Shown here piece after piece: positions 1 through 8,961 of a stretch of 64,000 nt of DNA. Made by a program: the position numbers and the translations under genes. The stretch covers positions 124,001 through 188,000 of the forward strand of contig JAWLBB010000001.1 of the NCBI GenBank assembly GCA_041395105.1. Direction: 5' to 3'. The stretch is from Opitutaceae bacterium. Its GTDB lineage: Bacteria > Verrucomicrobiota > Verrucomicrobiia > Opitutales > Opitutaceae. The notes beneath the pieces were generated by a model, which worked only from the letters and a program-made list of their open reading frames with translations, was not told where the DNA came from and did not search any database. Position 1 is the first letter of the stretch; every line of letters starts with the position of its first letter.

Positions 1-1
1 G

Positions 2-916
2 GTGCGGGTGCTTGACGTGATGCGGGCGCCCTTCGATCAGCAGATCGAGGTACTCCGGGCTTTCGGGCAACTGAAGGAATCCTGGCGGGAGCCGCTGGAA
101 CGCGCGGTCCAGGCCCTGATCGCCGACCGTGACCGGCAGCTCCAGGACTCGGCCCGGGTCATGGCCGAAATGATCGCATCCGCCCTCAGTCATCAGGAGA
201 TCCGGGACATCGCCAAGAACGACGATCCGACCCGCTACACGGCAGAACTCGAGGAAAATTACCGGGCCCATCTTCGGCGGATAGAACGACGGGCTCGGGC
301 CGAGGTTGAGTCGATCTACGGGCATCCCGGGATCGAACGCAGCGAGGCCGAAATGCAGCTTCTCGAGACCGATCTGCTCTCAAAGGAAAGCTGGCTCGCC
401 TTCGGATTGACCAGGCGGGACCTGGTCACGGTCGGAGCGATCGGGGGAGCCCTCCTCGGCGGTATGGCCGATGCCGCCCTCCTCGGCGCCTCCTTTCTCA
501 CCGGTTCGGTGGTGGGGGGCCTGATCGGCGGAACGCTCGGCTATCTCTCGTCCGACAAACTGGCCGAGATCAAAATCCTTCACCAACCCCTCGGCGGCCG
601 TCGATTGCGCTGCGGTCCGACCCGCAACCTCCAATTCCCGTTTGTCCTCCTCAACCGGGCGCGGCTCCATCATGCCGTCGTGGCCGGGCGGACCCATGCC
701 CAACGGGGCATCCTTGAAGTCGATACGAAGGATGCCGCAGCCGGAGGGCTTCTCCCGATGCTGTCCGAAAGCGAGAAGCGCGGACTGGCCGGATCTTTTG
801 ACGCGCTCCGGCGCAGCGAAGCGGGAACCGAAAAGCGGAGGGCCGCCCTCGATCGTCTATCCGCCGCCGTCGCGCAGCTCCTCGCCGTCAACCAACCGCG
901 GAAATCCGGGCACTGA
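2..916 (+). CDS. C-terminal part of a GTPase/DUF3482-type protein (5' truncated)
   Basis: The frame is open from the window edge, so the GTG at base 2 is probably not the true start and an N-terminal G domain is expected upstream. The visible part has a charged helical region (about residues 1-130), a Gly/Ala-rich hydrophobic stretch (about 145-185, many GG pairs) that could insert in or pack on a membrane, and a conserved-looking patch NLQFPFVLLNRARLHH near residue 210. This layout matches the C-terminal DUF3482 region of bacterial GTPases as I remember it. The cellular role of that family is poorly defined. The family call is moderately secure. The missing N-terminus prevents checking for Walker A. 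Confidence 0.6.
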   Translation: MRVLDVMRAPFDQQIEVLRAFGQLKESWREPLERAVQALIADRDRQLQDSARVMAEMIASALSHQEIRDIAKNDDPTRYTAELEENYRAHLRRIERRARAEVESIYGHPGIERSEAEMQLLETDLLSKESWLAFGLTRRDLVTVGAIGGALLGGMADAALLGASFLTGSVVGGLIGGTLGYLSSDKLAEIKILHQPLGGRRLRCGPTRNLQFPFVLLNRARLHHAVVAGRTHAQRGILEVDTKDAAAGGLLPMLSESEKRGLAGSFDALRRSEAGTEKRRAALDRLSAAVAQLLAVNQPRKSGH

Positions 917-925
917 CCGGTCTGC

Positions 926-1201
926 TCAACCCGCCACCGCTTCCGCCCTCGGCAGATCCTTGAACGCGGTGCCGAGCAGGCGAATCGCCTCGGCGTGGGA
1001 AGTGGTCAGGAAGAAGCGGGGATCCAGGCTGTCCCACGGGTCGTCCACCCCAATCTTTTCCACCAGATAGCCGATCGGGTGGTAGTGATCGCCATAGAGG
1101 ATATGCAGGTTTCCGGATCCCTGGTCGTGGGTATTGGGCAACGCCTCGGACATCCGAAGAGCGGGGACCAATGACTTGTCCATTTCAATGGTTGCAGGCA
1201 T
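926..1201 (-). CDS. Hypothetical small protein
   Basis: About 91 residues from the ATG at 1199-1201. The same frame stays open upstream to 1258, but the extra residues are basic and low in complexity. The C-terminal half reads like a real protein (VEKIGVDDPWDSLDPRFF, then a helical TSHAEAIRLLG segment). No signal peptide, membrane segment or known motif was seen. It lies tail to tail with the DUF3482 gene, 9 bases apart. No strong Shine-Dalgarno sequence precedes the ATG. I do not recognise the family. Confidence 0.5.
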   Translation of the reverse strand: MPATIEMDKSLVPALRMSEALPNTHDQGSGNLHILYGDHYHPIGYLVEKIGVDDPWDSLDPRFFLTTSHAEAIRLLGTAFKDLPRAEAVAG

Positions 1202-1369
1202 TTTGATTCGGGTTTGAGGTTTTTTCTCTTCAACCCGCCGGACGCCGCCGCCCACCATTTTCGACGGGAGCGGAAGACCCCCGACGGCCGATAAACCAAG
1301 TGTAAAGGAAATCTCCGGAATTTCAACCCGGAGACGTTTCGAATCTGCCGAATCGAGTGGCCCGGACGA

Positions 1370-1573
1370 TCAGTAGTGCGGTGGACGCTCATCGAAGGGA
1401 GGCGATTCCTGGCCGGTCTCACTACGTGCCGACCGCCGGAGGGTGTCCCATTCCCGGCGCATCCGATCGAGGGATTCCCGCAGTTCGAGAATGACCTTGT
1501 CCTGCTGGCCCACATGCTCCTGCAGATGGGTGAAGGCTTCCTCAAGACGGGTGATCCGTTCTTCGGTGTTCAT
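1370..1573 (-). CDS. slyX: SlyX family protein
   Basis: A 67-residue protein starting MNTEERITRLEE and ending PPHY. Both the short coiled-coil body (heptad-like RITRLEEAFTHLQEHV, then VILELRESLDRM) and the terminal PPHY are hallmarks of SlyX. The ATG at 1571-1573 was chosen because it gives the usual family length; the frame is open 34 codons further upstream, but that part has no family resemblance. SlyX is a small conserved cytoplasmic protein. A role beside the peptidyl-prolyl isomerase SlyD has been suggested from gene context in enterobacteria, but the molecular function is unknown. Confidence 0.85.
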   Translation of the reverse strand: MNTEERITRLEEAFTHLQEHVGQQDKVILELRESLDRMRREWDTLRRSARSETGQESPPFDERPPHY

Positions 1574-1675
1574 AGGCCCGCACATTCTGGCCGAAACCGC
1601 CGCGCTGTCAGCCCGGAATTGCCAGCCATGCCTCCACCGGGCAAAGACCACCCACCGCCTCTGCCAATGCAGCAA

Positions 1676-2473
1676 TCAGAACCCGAGAAATTCCAACTCG
1701 CCGAATTCGACGCTGAAGCGCTCGTCCCAGGGAGTGACCCGTTTGAATTCCGTCCGGCGCTCGTCACGGCTGACACCCACCCGGAAGAACAGGATGGTCC
1801 CGGCACCCGCCACCTGGAGCTCGGTCACCGGAGCCGGATAGGTCGGGTCGACCGGGTTGAAGCGGGCGGACAATTCGCCCCGGTCGATGCGTGCAACCAG
1901 GGCCGCCCGGATGTGTTCGCGCAGGCGGAGAGAAACCTCCCGGATCTCTTCTCTCTCCGAATCCATGGTGATCCACAGTTGGAATTTCCCCGCCGGATAG
2001 GGGTTATCGTCGTTGGAGACGAGCGGAACCTCGTAGACGATTGATTTCCCTTTCCGCGAGAGGACAACGGCCTCATCCAGACGGATCCTGTCTTCAAGTT
2101 TCGAACCTTTCCAGGCCTCACGTTCCCGACGGAGCCGGTCCTTTTCCCGCTCTTTCTGGAACTTCCCACGCTCTTTTTCGGTCGGTTCACGGCCATCGAT
2201 CGAAATGAGGCGCTGTCGCTGATCAAAGGCCTGGGACGGATCCACCCGGATGATCCGTTCTTCGATGATCTCACCATGGATATCCTTCATCACCTGGATC
2301 TGTGTGTAGGCCCAGCGGTTGGCCTCGTCCTGCGCCTTCCGGATACCCGTGACCAGCAGCTCGGGTCCGGCAGCAATCAGGCCACCCGGGACGCCCGTCA
2401 ATCCGGCCAACAGGACGAGGCGCTTGAGGAATCCGCTTCGTTTCAGCGGTTGAACAGGTTGACACGGAGTCAA
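1676..2473 (-). CDS. Secreted hypothetical protein
   Basis: About 265 residues if translation starts at the TTG at 2471-2473. That start puts a basic stretch (LKRSGFLKR) and a hydrophobic run (LVLLAGLTGVPGG) close to the N-terminus, as expected for an exported protein. Two upstream ATGs (2554 and 2575) would add a 30-40 residue non-hydrophobic leader and would overlap the divergent gene that begins at 2541. The mature part is highly charged, with a Lys/Arg/Glu-rich helix in the middle and beta-rich C-terminal segments. No recognisable domain. Function unknown; the start is uncertain. Confidence 0.6.
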   Translation of the reverse strand: MTPCQPVQPLKRSGFLKRLVLLAGLTGVPGGLIAAGPELLVTGIRKAQDEANRWAYTQIQVMKDIHGEIIEERIIRVDPSQAFDQRQRLISIDGREPTEKERGKFQKEREKDRLRREREAWKGSKLEDRIRLDEAVVLSRKGKSIVYEVPLVSNDDNPYPAGKFQLWITMDSEREEIREVSLRLREHIRAALVARIDRGELSARFNPVDPTYPAPVTELQVAGAGTILFFRVGVSRDERRTEFKRVTPWDERFSVEFGELEFLGF

Positions 2474-2540
2474 AGCAGGCAGAGGAAGACGCCATCCAAC
2501 AGCTTGCGCCCAAATCCCTGCAACCGGCTTGCGGTCAGAA

Positions 2541-4139
2541 ATGTCACTACGCATCGGGCTATTCCATCGGTTCATTCTGTTGACCTCCCTCGCCTCGTGG
2601 CCGGGTCTGGCTCAGACACCGTCCATCGCCCGGGTCGGCGATGCGGTTGCTGTCGACGCGTCGAACATCTTTGTTCTCGAGCCGTTTGAAGTCAATGAAG
2701 TGCGGCCATGGACTTATGTGCGGATCGACGGCTACGAGATTCTCTCGGTCATCGACGAGGTCGATACCCGGATCGTGGCGCAACGGATGCAAGCGGACCA
2801 GCGGTTCGCGCCGCTCTTCATCCCTGACGAGCTCCGGATAAACCAGACAATTCCCAACGTTCTCGTTCTCCAGCCTCTCGACGATCGCGAAGTCATCGCC
2901 AAATTCCGTACCCGGGTCCGCCCAGGGCAGCCCATTGATTTCGCCCTCTTCGACCAGGGAGACTGCTTCCATGCCTTTGTCTCCGGAGCGACGACCGATG
3001 TGGTGGTCAAGGGACGGCGCTCCGGCGCCAACTCCCCGCTTGCCGCGCACCTCATCTCCACCTTCACCCTGGTCCGCCCGGAGCCGCCCGCATGGTATCT
3101 GGAGGGGCTCAAGTACCTGCTGCGCAACGGCAATGTGGTCGGGGACAGCCTCACGCTGCACGGCCCCCAAAGGATCGCGCCCGGTCCGGTCCCGATCGAA
3201 GCGATTCTCAAGACAACCCCGGCGGAACTGGACAGGATGCGCCTCCAGGCGAAAGAGGAACGCGACCGTTTTGAGTGGTTGTCCGCGCTTTTCATTCACT
3301 GGGGGTTTTTCAGCGACGGAGGCATCCGAAGAGAGACCTTCCTGCGCTTCGTTGGACTCGCCAGCCGACAGAGCCTTTCGGATGAAGTGCTCAAGCGCAG
3401 CTTTGGAATCGGCTTCGACGATCTTTCGTGGACCCTTCGCACCTATAAAAACGTCTGGTGGCGTTCCAGGCGGACAATCGACCTTCCGGATGCGATGAAA
3501 ACCGCAGACGAATCCGCCATCGAGGTCCGGCCTGCCTCGCAGGCCGAGGTCGCACGAATCCTGAGTGAAAGCTACATCGCGCTCGCCCGCGGCGATGTGG
3601 GCATTCCTCCCGACAGGAGATACCTCGGAAAAGCCCGCGAACTGCTTACGGAAGCGCTGGGCGCCTGGGGACAAACGAACGGCATCAAGGTTGCCTTCGG
3701 TCTGCTCTATGTGGCCGAAGGGCGATCGGCCGACGCTGCCGGCACCTTTGAGGAACTGGCGTTGACCGATCCGGATCTTCGACCTCGCGCCAACTACGAA
3801 ATGGCACGCCTGCGCTACCGAGCCGCCCTCCGGGAAACGAGACCCGAGGGACTTCTCGACGCAGAGACGACCCGCCACATCCTCTCGTCCCTCAACCGCG
3901 TGCTGCAGGCTGATCCCAAGATGGAGATGGCGTTCCAGCTTGCCGTCGCGCTGTGGTCGCACTCGGCGGTCGGGCCCAGCTCCGGGGATCTGGCCTTGCT
4001 GGAAAGGGGTGCCCGCGCGTTCCCCGGGAATTCGGAGCTCATCGCGTTGCTCACAGCTCTGCCTACCGAAGAACCACCCCCGGGCCGTAATCCCGAATCC
4101 GAAGAATCCGACGATCCGACTTCCGGGGACCGATTCTGA
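2541..4139 (+). CDS. Secreted protein with TPR-like C-terminal half
   Basis: 532 residues from the ATG at 2541, which gives a clean signal peptide (MSLRIGLFHRFILLTSLASW, cleavage near GLAQ). An in-frame TTG 12 bases upstream is also possible. The central region includes PPAWYLEGLKYLLRNG, reminiscent of peptidase-MA-like or DUF1570-like secreted proteins, but no HExxH zinc site is present. The last 170 residues hold amphipathic helix pairs such as KARELLTEALGAWG and AAGTFEELALTDPDLRPRANYEMARLRY, typical of tetratricopeptide repeats. The tail is Pro/Glu-rich. It is divergent from the secreted protein at 1676-2473. Exact function unknown. Confidence 0.75.
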   Translation: MSLRIGLFHRFILLTSLASWPGLAQTPSIARVGDAVAVDASNIFVLEPFEVNEVRPWTYVRIDGYEILSVIDEVDTRIVAQRMQADQRFAPLFIPDELRINQTIPNVLVLQPLDDREVIAKFRTRVRPGQPIDFALFDQGDCFHAFVSGATTDVVVKGRRSGANSPLAAHLISTFTLVRPEPPAWYLEGLKYLLRNGNVVGDSLTLHGPQRIAPGPVPIEAILKTTPAELDRMRLQAKEERDRFEWLSALFIHWGFFSDGGIRRETFLRFVGLASRQSLSDEVLKRSFGIGFDDLSWTLRTYKNVWWRSRRTIDLPDAMKTADESAIEVRPASQAEVARILSESYIALARGDVGIPPDRRYLGKARELLTEALGAWGQTNGIKVAFGLLYVAEGRSADAAGTFEELALTDPDLRPRANYEMARLRYRAALRETRPEGLLDAETTRHILSSLNRVLQADPKMEMAFQLAVALWSHSAVGPSSGDLALLERGARAFPGNSELIALLTALPTEEPPPGRNPESEESDDPTSGDRF

Positions 4140-4165
4140 AATCCGACCGCTACCGCCAGATCCGC

Positions 4166-5149
4166 TCAGCAGATCCTCCCCCGCTTGGCCCGCGGTCCGT
4201 GCATGGCGGGGTTCGGCCCCATATGCCGCTCATCAACCGGATCCGAGGCGAGCTGGTATCGGGAATCGGATGACAGGCGCAACTGCTGCGAACGATTGTC
4301 CAGCGAGGCATGGACAAGGAAGAGGGTGAAGACGAGAAGATCCCCCGCCTGAAAGTCAGCGGTCAGCCATCGGCCACCGATCTTCTGCCTCAGGGTATGG
4401 GCATCCCGCGCCAGTTGACCGGTCCATTGCCTATCCGCCCGCGCATAGGCCGCAGCATTGGGCCGGTTCTCACAGTATTCATCGACATCCCGGTTCGCAT
4501 AGCGCTCCTGGATCGGCATCGAAAGATGGGAATTTTCTAGAATCATCAACCCGCCCCTTTCCACCGGCACGTCGACGTAAGGGACCCAGGCGGTAAAACG
4601 ATTCCGGGTGCCGCGTCCCATATACACTGAATCGCAATGGGGAAAGGTGGCCTGACCCGGAGCAGTCACCCGTGTGTTCACATTGTCGAAGTGAAGCATG
4701 GGTCCACCGAGAAACCTTTCCCAGAACTCCCGGAGACGACCCGAAAAAAGAAAGCGTTTCAGCCCGGGGTTGTCCTTCGCAAGGTCCCCATGAATCCGGG
4801 ACGAAGCGTTGATCGGAGCCGTATCCAGTCCCGGCCGCACCCAGAGCGACTCCGGCGGCCGTGAGGGATCGAGCCAACCCCGATCCGCGATGCGTTCGAT
4901 CATCAGCCTGCGCCCTTCAACCACCTCATCGAGGGTCCAGAACCCCCGGATGTAGAGGTAGTTGTCGCAGGTCATCCTCTGCCGCAATGCCGCGGTGTCA
5001 TCGAGAATCGGGCTCGAGTCCTGCAGACCACCCAATGCGTCTTCAGCGAGGTCGAGAAGACGTCCATTGCTGCTCAAACCGTGGAGATCCCTCGGAACCC
5101 ATGCGACTGAAGTTGGCCTGATCACGCGAGCCGAACCATAGGGGCGCAC
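4166..5149 (-). CDS. Phytanoyl-CoA dioxygenase (PhyH) family protein
   Basis: A 327-residue Fe(II)/2-oxoglutarate oxygenase-like protein. The metal triad is visible: H171 and D173 in FPHCDSVY, and H280 in LVHASLDN. R291 in LRLSSDSRYQ is placed to bind the 2-oxoglutarate carboxylate. The context GGLMILENSHL between the two metal motifs is also typical of PhyH proteins. The GTG at 5147-5149 opens the longest frame; a second GTG lies eight codons inside. Family members hydroxylate diverse small molecules, so the substrate cannot be named. A second PhyH protein is encoded at 55334-56176, but the two show little resemblance outside the metal motifs. Confidence 0.85.
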   Translation of the reverse strand: MRPYGSARVIRPTSVAWVPRDLHGLSSNGRLLDLAEDALGGLQDSSPILDDTAALRQRMTCDNYLYIRGFWTLDEVVEGRRLMIERIADRGWLDPSRPPESLWVRPGLDTAPINASSRIHGDLAKDNPGLKRFLFSGRLREFWERFLGGPMLHFDNVNTRVTAPGQATFPHCDSVYMGRGTRNRFTAWVPYVDVPVERGGLMILENSHLSMPIQERYANRDVDEYCENRPNAAAYARADRQWTGQLARDAHTLRQKIGGRWLTADFQAGDLLVFTLFLVHASLDNRSQQLRLSSDSRYQLASDPVDERHMGPNPAMHGPRAKRGRIC

Positions 5150-5239
5150 GTCCTGCCGGCAAACCCAAATCCCACATGCTTAGCCTGCCGGATAACCCGG
5201 GAACAATCGGGCCCCTTGGAAACGCGTGGTAGGAAAGAA

Positions 5240-5260
5240 GGGGCGCACAAGGTGCGCCCC
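5240..5260 (-). terminator. Probable intrinsic terminator of pfp
   Basis: A perfect 9-bp GC-rich stem (GGGGCGCAC / GTGCGCCCC) with a 3-base loop, 36 bases past the stop of the minus-strand phosphofructokinase gene. Read on the minus strand it is followed by TTCTTTCCT, a moderately T-rich tail. Confidence 0.65.
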
Positions 5261-5296
5261 TCAAGATCGATCGGCCTGTCCGCCCGAACGGCGGGA

Positions 5297-6553
5297 CTAC
5301 ATTGCGTAGGAGGAGAGCACCTTATCGACCCGCCGTTTCTGCAGGCGGGCAAACTGCGGTGCGCCATGCACATAGGGGATCTCAACCTCGCCCTGGATCA
5401 AAGGAAGAGCGTAGCGATGATACTGGAAATTCATGCTGATACCGTCCTCATTGACCCACTCGGCCGGCAGTTTCTTCACCCCGTTGGCCACTTCATGCAA
5501 ATCCGCCAGACCCGTCTCGCAGACGTATTGGTCCGCGTCGCCCCGCAGGAGCGTCACCATTTTGCCGGATTCTCCGCCGACCGCGGCAATAACCGCCGCC
5601 TGACCCGCCAGATAAGCCTCATCCATGTCCGTCTTCGAGGCACAGTGCGCGGCCACCCGCTGGCTGATGCCCGGCTTGGCCGACCGGGCCTTGATCCCGA
5701 GATTGGCTTCGACCAGGCCCCGCAGATAATCCCCGACTCCGCCCAGCTGAACGTGTCCGAACGCATCGGTGGCGACCGACGAGGTGGTGATATAATTGCC
5801 GTCCGTGTCAATCAGGCCTTCACCCACCACAACCATGCAGTACTTTTCCCTTTTGAGGACCCGTTGGACATCCTCGAGGAATTTCTCGGGTGAGAAGAGG
5901 ACTTCAGGCAGAAGGATGATGTGCGGGGGATCGTGCGGATGGTCGCGGCGCTTCGCGAGGGAGGCCCCCGCCGCGATCCAACCAGCGCTGCGTCCCATCA
6001 CCTCAAGAATGGAGACGAGGTCATGCTGGCCCATGGCCTCATGGTCGCAGGCCATTTCCTGGACGGTCGTGCTGATGAACTTGATCACACTGCCATAGCC
6101 CGGGCAGTGGTCGATGATCGGCAGGTCATTGTCGATCGTCTTCGGGATGCCGATGACCCGCAGCTCGTAGCCCTGCTCAATGGCGAGCTCAGCCACACGG
6201 GCGGCCGTATCCTGGGAATCGTTGCCGCCGGCGTAGAAGAAATAGCGGATATTATGCGCCTTGAAGACCTCGAGTATGCGCTCGTAGTCCTGCTCGTTGC
6301 GCACCTTGTAGCGACAGGTGCCCAAGGCCGCCCCCGGAGTGTAACGGAGCGCCCGGATGGTCTGTTGCGATTCATCGGCCAGATCGATGAACTCCTCGTT
6401 CAGAATACCCAGCACACCGTTGAGACAACCGTAGATCTCCTCGATACACTCATGATTCAGGGCCTCGGTGATCGCACCGGCCATACTCGCGTTGATGACC
6501 GCGGTCGGGCCACCCGACTGTCCGATCAGACAATTGCCTACTAGTTCAGTCAT
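5297..6553 (-). CDS. pfp: 6-phosphofructokinase, PPi-type subfamily with a GGND motif
   Basis: 418 residues from the ATG at 6551-6553; a longer open frame upstream carries no family similarity. The phosphofructokinase fold is clear: GQSGGPTAVINAS at residues 11-23, GGNDS at 109-113, PKTIDND at 137-143 and MGRSAGW at 186-192. The Lys in PKTIDND and the Asp in the fourth place of GGND are the residues that mark pyrophosphate rather than ATP users. However, the third place is Asn where most enzymes have a Mg-binding Asp. The enzyme would interconvert fructose 6-phosphate and fructose 1,6-bisphosphate, reversibly if PPi is the donor. A second, canonical GGDD copy lies at 44461-45687. Confidence 0.9.
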   Translation of the reverse strand: MTELVGNCLIGQSGGPTAVINASMAGAITEALNHECIEEIYGCLNGVLGILNEEFIDLADESQQTIRALRYTPGAALGTCRYKVRNEQDYERILEVFKAHNIRYFFYAGGNDSQDTAARVAELAIEQGYELRVIGIPKTIDNDLPIIDHCPGYGSVIKFISTTVQEMACDHEAMGQHDLVSILEVMGRSAGWIAAGASLAKRRDHPHDPPHIILLPEVLFSPEKFLEDVQRVLKREKYCMVVVGEGLIDTDGNYITTSSVATDAFGHVQLGGVGDYLRGLVEANLGIKARSAKPGISQRVAAHCASKTDMDEAYLAGQAAVIAAVGGESGKMVTLLRGDADQYVCETGLADLHEVANGVKKLPAEWVNEDGISMNFQYHRYALPLIQGEVEIPYVHGAPQFARLQKRRVDKVLSSYAM

Positions 6554-6806
6554 GATGAAAAATTGCTTTGATAAATGGAAACGAACAGAAAGGAAAACGA
6601 CATCGGATTTCCATTGGCAAATCATTTCTCCCGTTCGTCCCATCTGCCCGGGGAAGCGAGCTGCCATCTCAGGTCACTGATGCATGGGAACTTACCGCGC
6701 TGCCGGTCGCTTGGCGCCGACGGTCCCGGGCGGGCCGAGGCGATCCGGCGGAGAAAAAACCGGAGGATTGACCCGCGGGAGCGCCTCGGCCATTGAACAA
6801 CGCCTT

Positions 6807-8312
6807 ATGGCCAAGGCCGAACAAACGGGAAACCTCATGGAAACCCTCGTCGCTCTCTGCAAGCGCCGGGGCATTATCTTTCAATCGTCGGAGATCTACT
6901 CCGGGATCAACGGATTCTTTGACTACGGCCCCCTCGGCGTCGAGTTGCGGCGCAATATCAAGGACGCCTGGTGGAAGGACTTCGTCCACCGCCGCGACGA
7001 CATAGTCGGTCTTGACTCCAGTATCATCCACCACCCGACCACCTGGAAGGCGTCGGGCCATATCGACAATTTCACCGATCCGCTGGTCGACTGCAAGGTG
7101 TCGAAACAGCGCTACCGGGCCGACCAGCTCTTCTTCGCCCCGGTCATGGTCGATGGCACGATGATCGGTTGCGTCTCTGCAATGGAGAACGAAACCACCG
7201 GGGAGGATCTCCAGAAGGCGGCCGAAACCCTGAAAAGGAAGAAGGGCGTCCAAGGCACACTCGAGCCGGTCCGCCCCCGGGACATGACCGAGGCGACCGA
7301 GGAGGAGATCGCCCTCATCCCATCGCCGGCAACCGGGGAACCCGGCAGCCTGACGCCGCCAAGGTCATTCAACATGATGTTCCAGACCCATGTCGGGGCC
7401 TTGCGCGATGAATCCTCGATCGCCTACCTACGTCCCGAGACAGCCCAGGGGATCTTCATCAACTACAAGAACATCGTCGACACCGGTCGAGTGAAGCTCC
7501 CATTCGGCATCGCTCAGATCGGCAAGGCTTTTCGCAACGAAATCAATCCGCGGAACTTCATTTTCCGATCGCGGGAATTCGAGCAGATGGAGATCGAGTA
7601 TTTCATCGCTCCGGATGCTGACTGGCAACAGATCCACCGCGAGTGGATCGACCGCAGCCGGGAATGGTTCACCAGCATCGGCATCGATGAATCCCTGCTC
7701 AGCGAATATGAGCATCCAAAGGAAAAACTCTCCCATTATTCAAAGGGCACGATCGACATCATGTTCAAGTTCCCCTTCGGCGAGCAGGAGCTTCAGGGGA
7801 TCGCCGCCCGCGGCGACTACGACCTCACGCAGCATCAGCAGACCAGCGGAAAATCGATGGAGTATTTCGACGAGGTGACCAAGAGCCGGTTCATTCCGCA
7901 TGTCATCGAGCCGAGCGTAGGCGTCGACCGCATCCTGCTCGCCGTCCTCTGCGCCGGCTACCGGGAAGAGGAGGTCGAAGGAGACAAACGGGTTGTTCTC
8001 GGACTAAGCCCGCGGATTGCTCCGGTCAAAGTGGCGGTTCTGCCCCTCGTCAAAAACAAGCCCGAACTGGTCACCATGGCCCGCGCCCTCTACCGGAAAC
8101 TCCAGCGCCGTTACGCCGTCTTCTTCGACGAATCCGGTGCGGTCGGCCGCCGCTACCGGCGCCAGGATGAGATCGGTACCCCCTGGTGCGCTACGGTCGA
8201 CTTCGAGAGTCTTGAAACCGGCACCTTCACCGTCCGTGAACGCGACTCGATGGCACAGGTGCGAATGACCGAGAACGAGTTTCTTGCGATGCTCGACGAA
8301 AAGATCGACTGA
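6807..8312 (+). CDS. glyS: Glycyl-tRNA synthetase (homodimeric type)
   Basis: 501 residues, the usual size for the single-chain alpha2 enzyme. The ATG at 6807 (MAKAEQTGNLMETLVALCK) starts exactly where family similarity begins; the open frame further upstream is Gly/Arg-rich and unrelated. The N-terminal signature SGINGFFDYGPLGVELRRNI binds glycine and ATP. Class II motif 2 is at FRNEINPRNFIFRSREFEQME, motif 3 at EPSVGVDRILLAVL, and the last 100 residues form the anticodon-binding domain. It charges tRNA-Gly in the cytosol. This type differs from the tetrameric glyQ/glyS enzyme of many proteobacteria. The acetyltransferase gene follows after 8 bases, so the two are probably co-transcribed. 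Confidence 0.95.
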   Translation: MAKAEQTGNLMETLVALCKRRGIIFQSSEIYSGINGFFDYGPLGVELRRNIKDAWWKDFVHRRDDIVGLDSSIIHHPTTWKASGHIDNFTDPLVDCKVSKQRYRADQLFFAPVMVDGTMIGCVSAMENETTGEDLQKAAETLKRKKGVQGTLEPVRPRDMTEATEEEIALIPSPATGEPGSLTPPRSFNMMFQTHVGALRDESSIAYLRPETAQGIFINYKNIVDTGRVKLPFGIAQIGKAFRNEINPRNFIFRSREFEQMEIEYFIAPDADWQQIHREWIDRSREWFTSIGIDESLLSEYEHPKEKLSHYSKGTIDIMFKFPFGEQELQGIAARGDYDLTQHQQTSGKSMEYFDEVTKSRFIPHVIEPSVGVDRILLAVLCAGYREEEVEGDKRVVLGLSPRIAPVKVAVLPLVKNKPELVTMARALYRKLQRRYAVFFDESGAVGRRYRRQDEIGTPWCATVDFESLETGTFTVRERDSMAQVRMTENEFLAMLDEKID

Positions 8313-8320
8313 AGCCGCAC

Positions 8321-8866
8321 ATGACGAAATCACTTCTGCCCCTTGGTCAGTTCGAGACACGCCATCTCCGGGCCCGCAAGCCGCGGCTTTCTGATGCGGC
8401 CATCGTTTTTGGGGCCTATGCGACTGACCCGGAAGTGACGCGTTTCCTTACCTGGAAACCCTACAAGGAGCTGCTTCCCCTGGAGCGTTTCTTCCACCAC
8501 ACCATCCAGGAATGGGAGAAAGGAAAGAGCTTTGCCTATATGCTTTGCCTCAAGGAGGCCGACGAGCCGATCGGCTCGATCCACCTGAGGATCGAGGGTT
8601 TCAAGGCCCATTTCGGTTACGCCCTGGCCAAAGCCCACTGGGGCAAAGGCCTGATGACCGAGGCACTCTCCTTTCTCGTCGACTGGGCCCTCGCCCAGCC
8701 CGGCATCTACCGGGCCACCGCTTTCTGTGACACGGAGAACCCGGGGTCGGCCCGGGTCATGGAAAAAGCCGGCATGATGTTCGAAGGGGTGACCAAGCGT
8801 GGCCATATCGCCCCGACCATTGGACCCGAACCCCGCGATTGCCTGGTCTACGCCAAGGTGCGTTGA
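8321..8866 (+). CDS. GNAT N-acetyltransferase, RimJ/RimL-like
   Basis: 181 residues. The pattern is that of the RimJ/RimL branch: an N-terminal ETRHLRARKPRLSDA strand-helix, a central FGYALAKAHWGKGLMTEAL acetyl-CoA-binding loop, and the terminal CDTENPGSARVMEKAGM helix found in this group. Such enzymes acetylate alpha-amino groups of ribosomal proteins, tRNA-linked or free amino acids, or antibiotics; the substrate here is unknown. It begins 8 bases after glyS and ends 1 base before a strong inverted repeat, so it closes a two-gene unit. Confidence 0.85.
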   Translation: MTKSLLPLGQFETRHLRARKPRLSDAAIVFGAYATDPEVTRFLTWKPYKELLPLERFFHHTIQEWEKGKSFAYMLCLKEADEPIGSIHLRIEGFKAHFGYALAKAHWGKGLMTEALSFLVDWALAQPGIYRATAFCDTENPGSARVMEKAGMMFEGVTKRGHIAPTIGPEPRDCLVYAKVR

Positions 8867-8867
8867 T

Positions 8868-8896
8868 CGATAAACTTTGTAACACAAAGTTTATCG
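8868..8896. promoter_or_regulatory. Perfect 13-bp inverted repeat, operator or terminator
   Basis: Arms CGATAAACTTTGT (8868-8880) and ACAAAGTTTATCG (8884-8896) are exact complements around a 3-base AAC spacer. It begins 1 base after the acetyltransferase stop and lies about 65 bases before the copper-uptake-like genes. As a terminator it would be unusually AT-rich, followed only by TCTTTTCCT. Its symmetry and position also suit a dimeric repressor operator for the downstream unit. The sequence alone does not decide between the two. Confidence 0.6.
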
Positions 8897-8961
8897 TCTT
8901 TTCCTGATTGATCCAAAATTGGGATTGCGGACGGCTGCGAGCCAATCTCAAGATCCACCCC

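Noticed and set aside
2559..3962. 467-codon minus-strand frame
   Set aside because: Lies entirely opposite the secreted TPR-like gene and has shadow composition typical of high GC.
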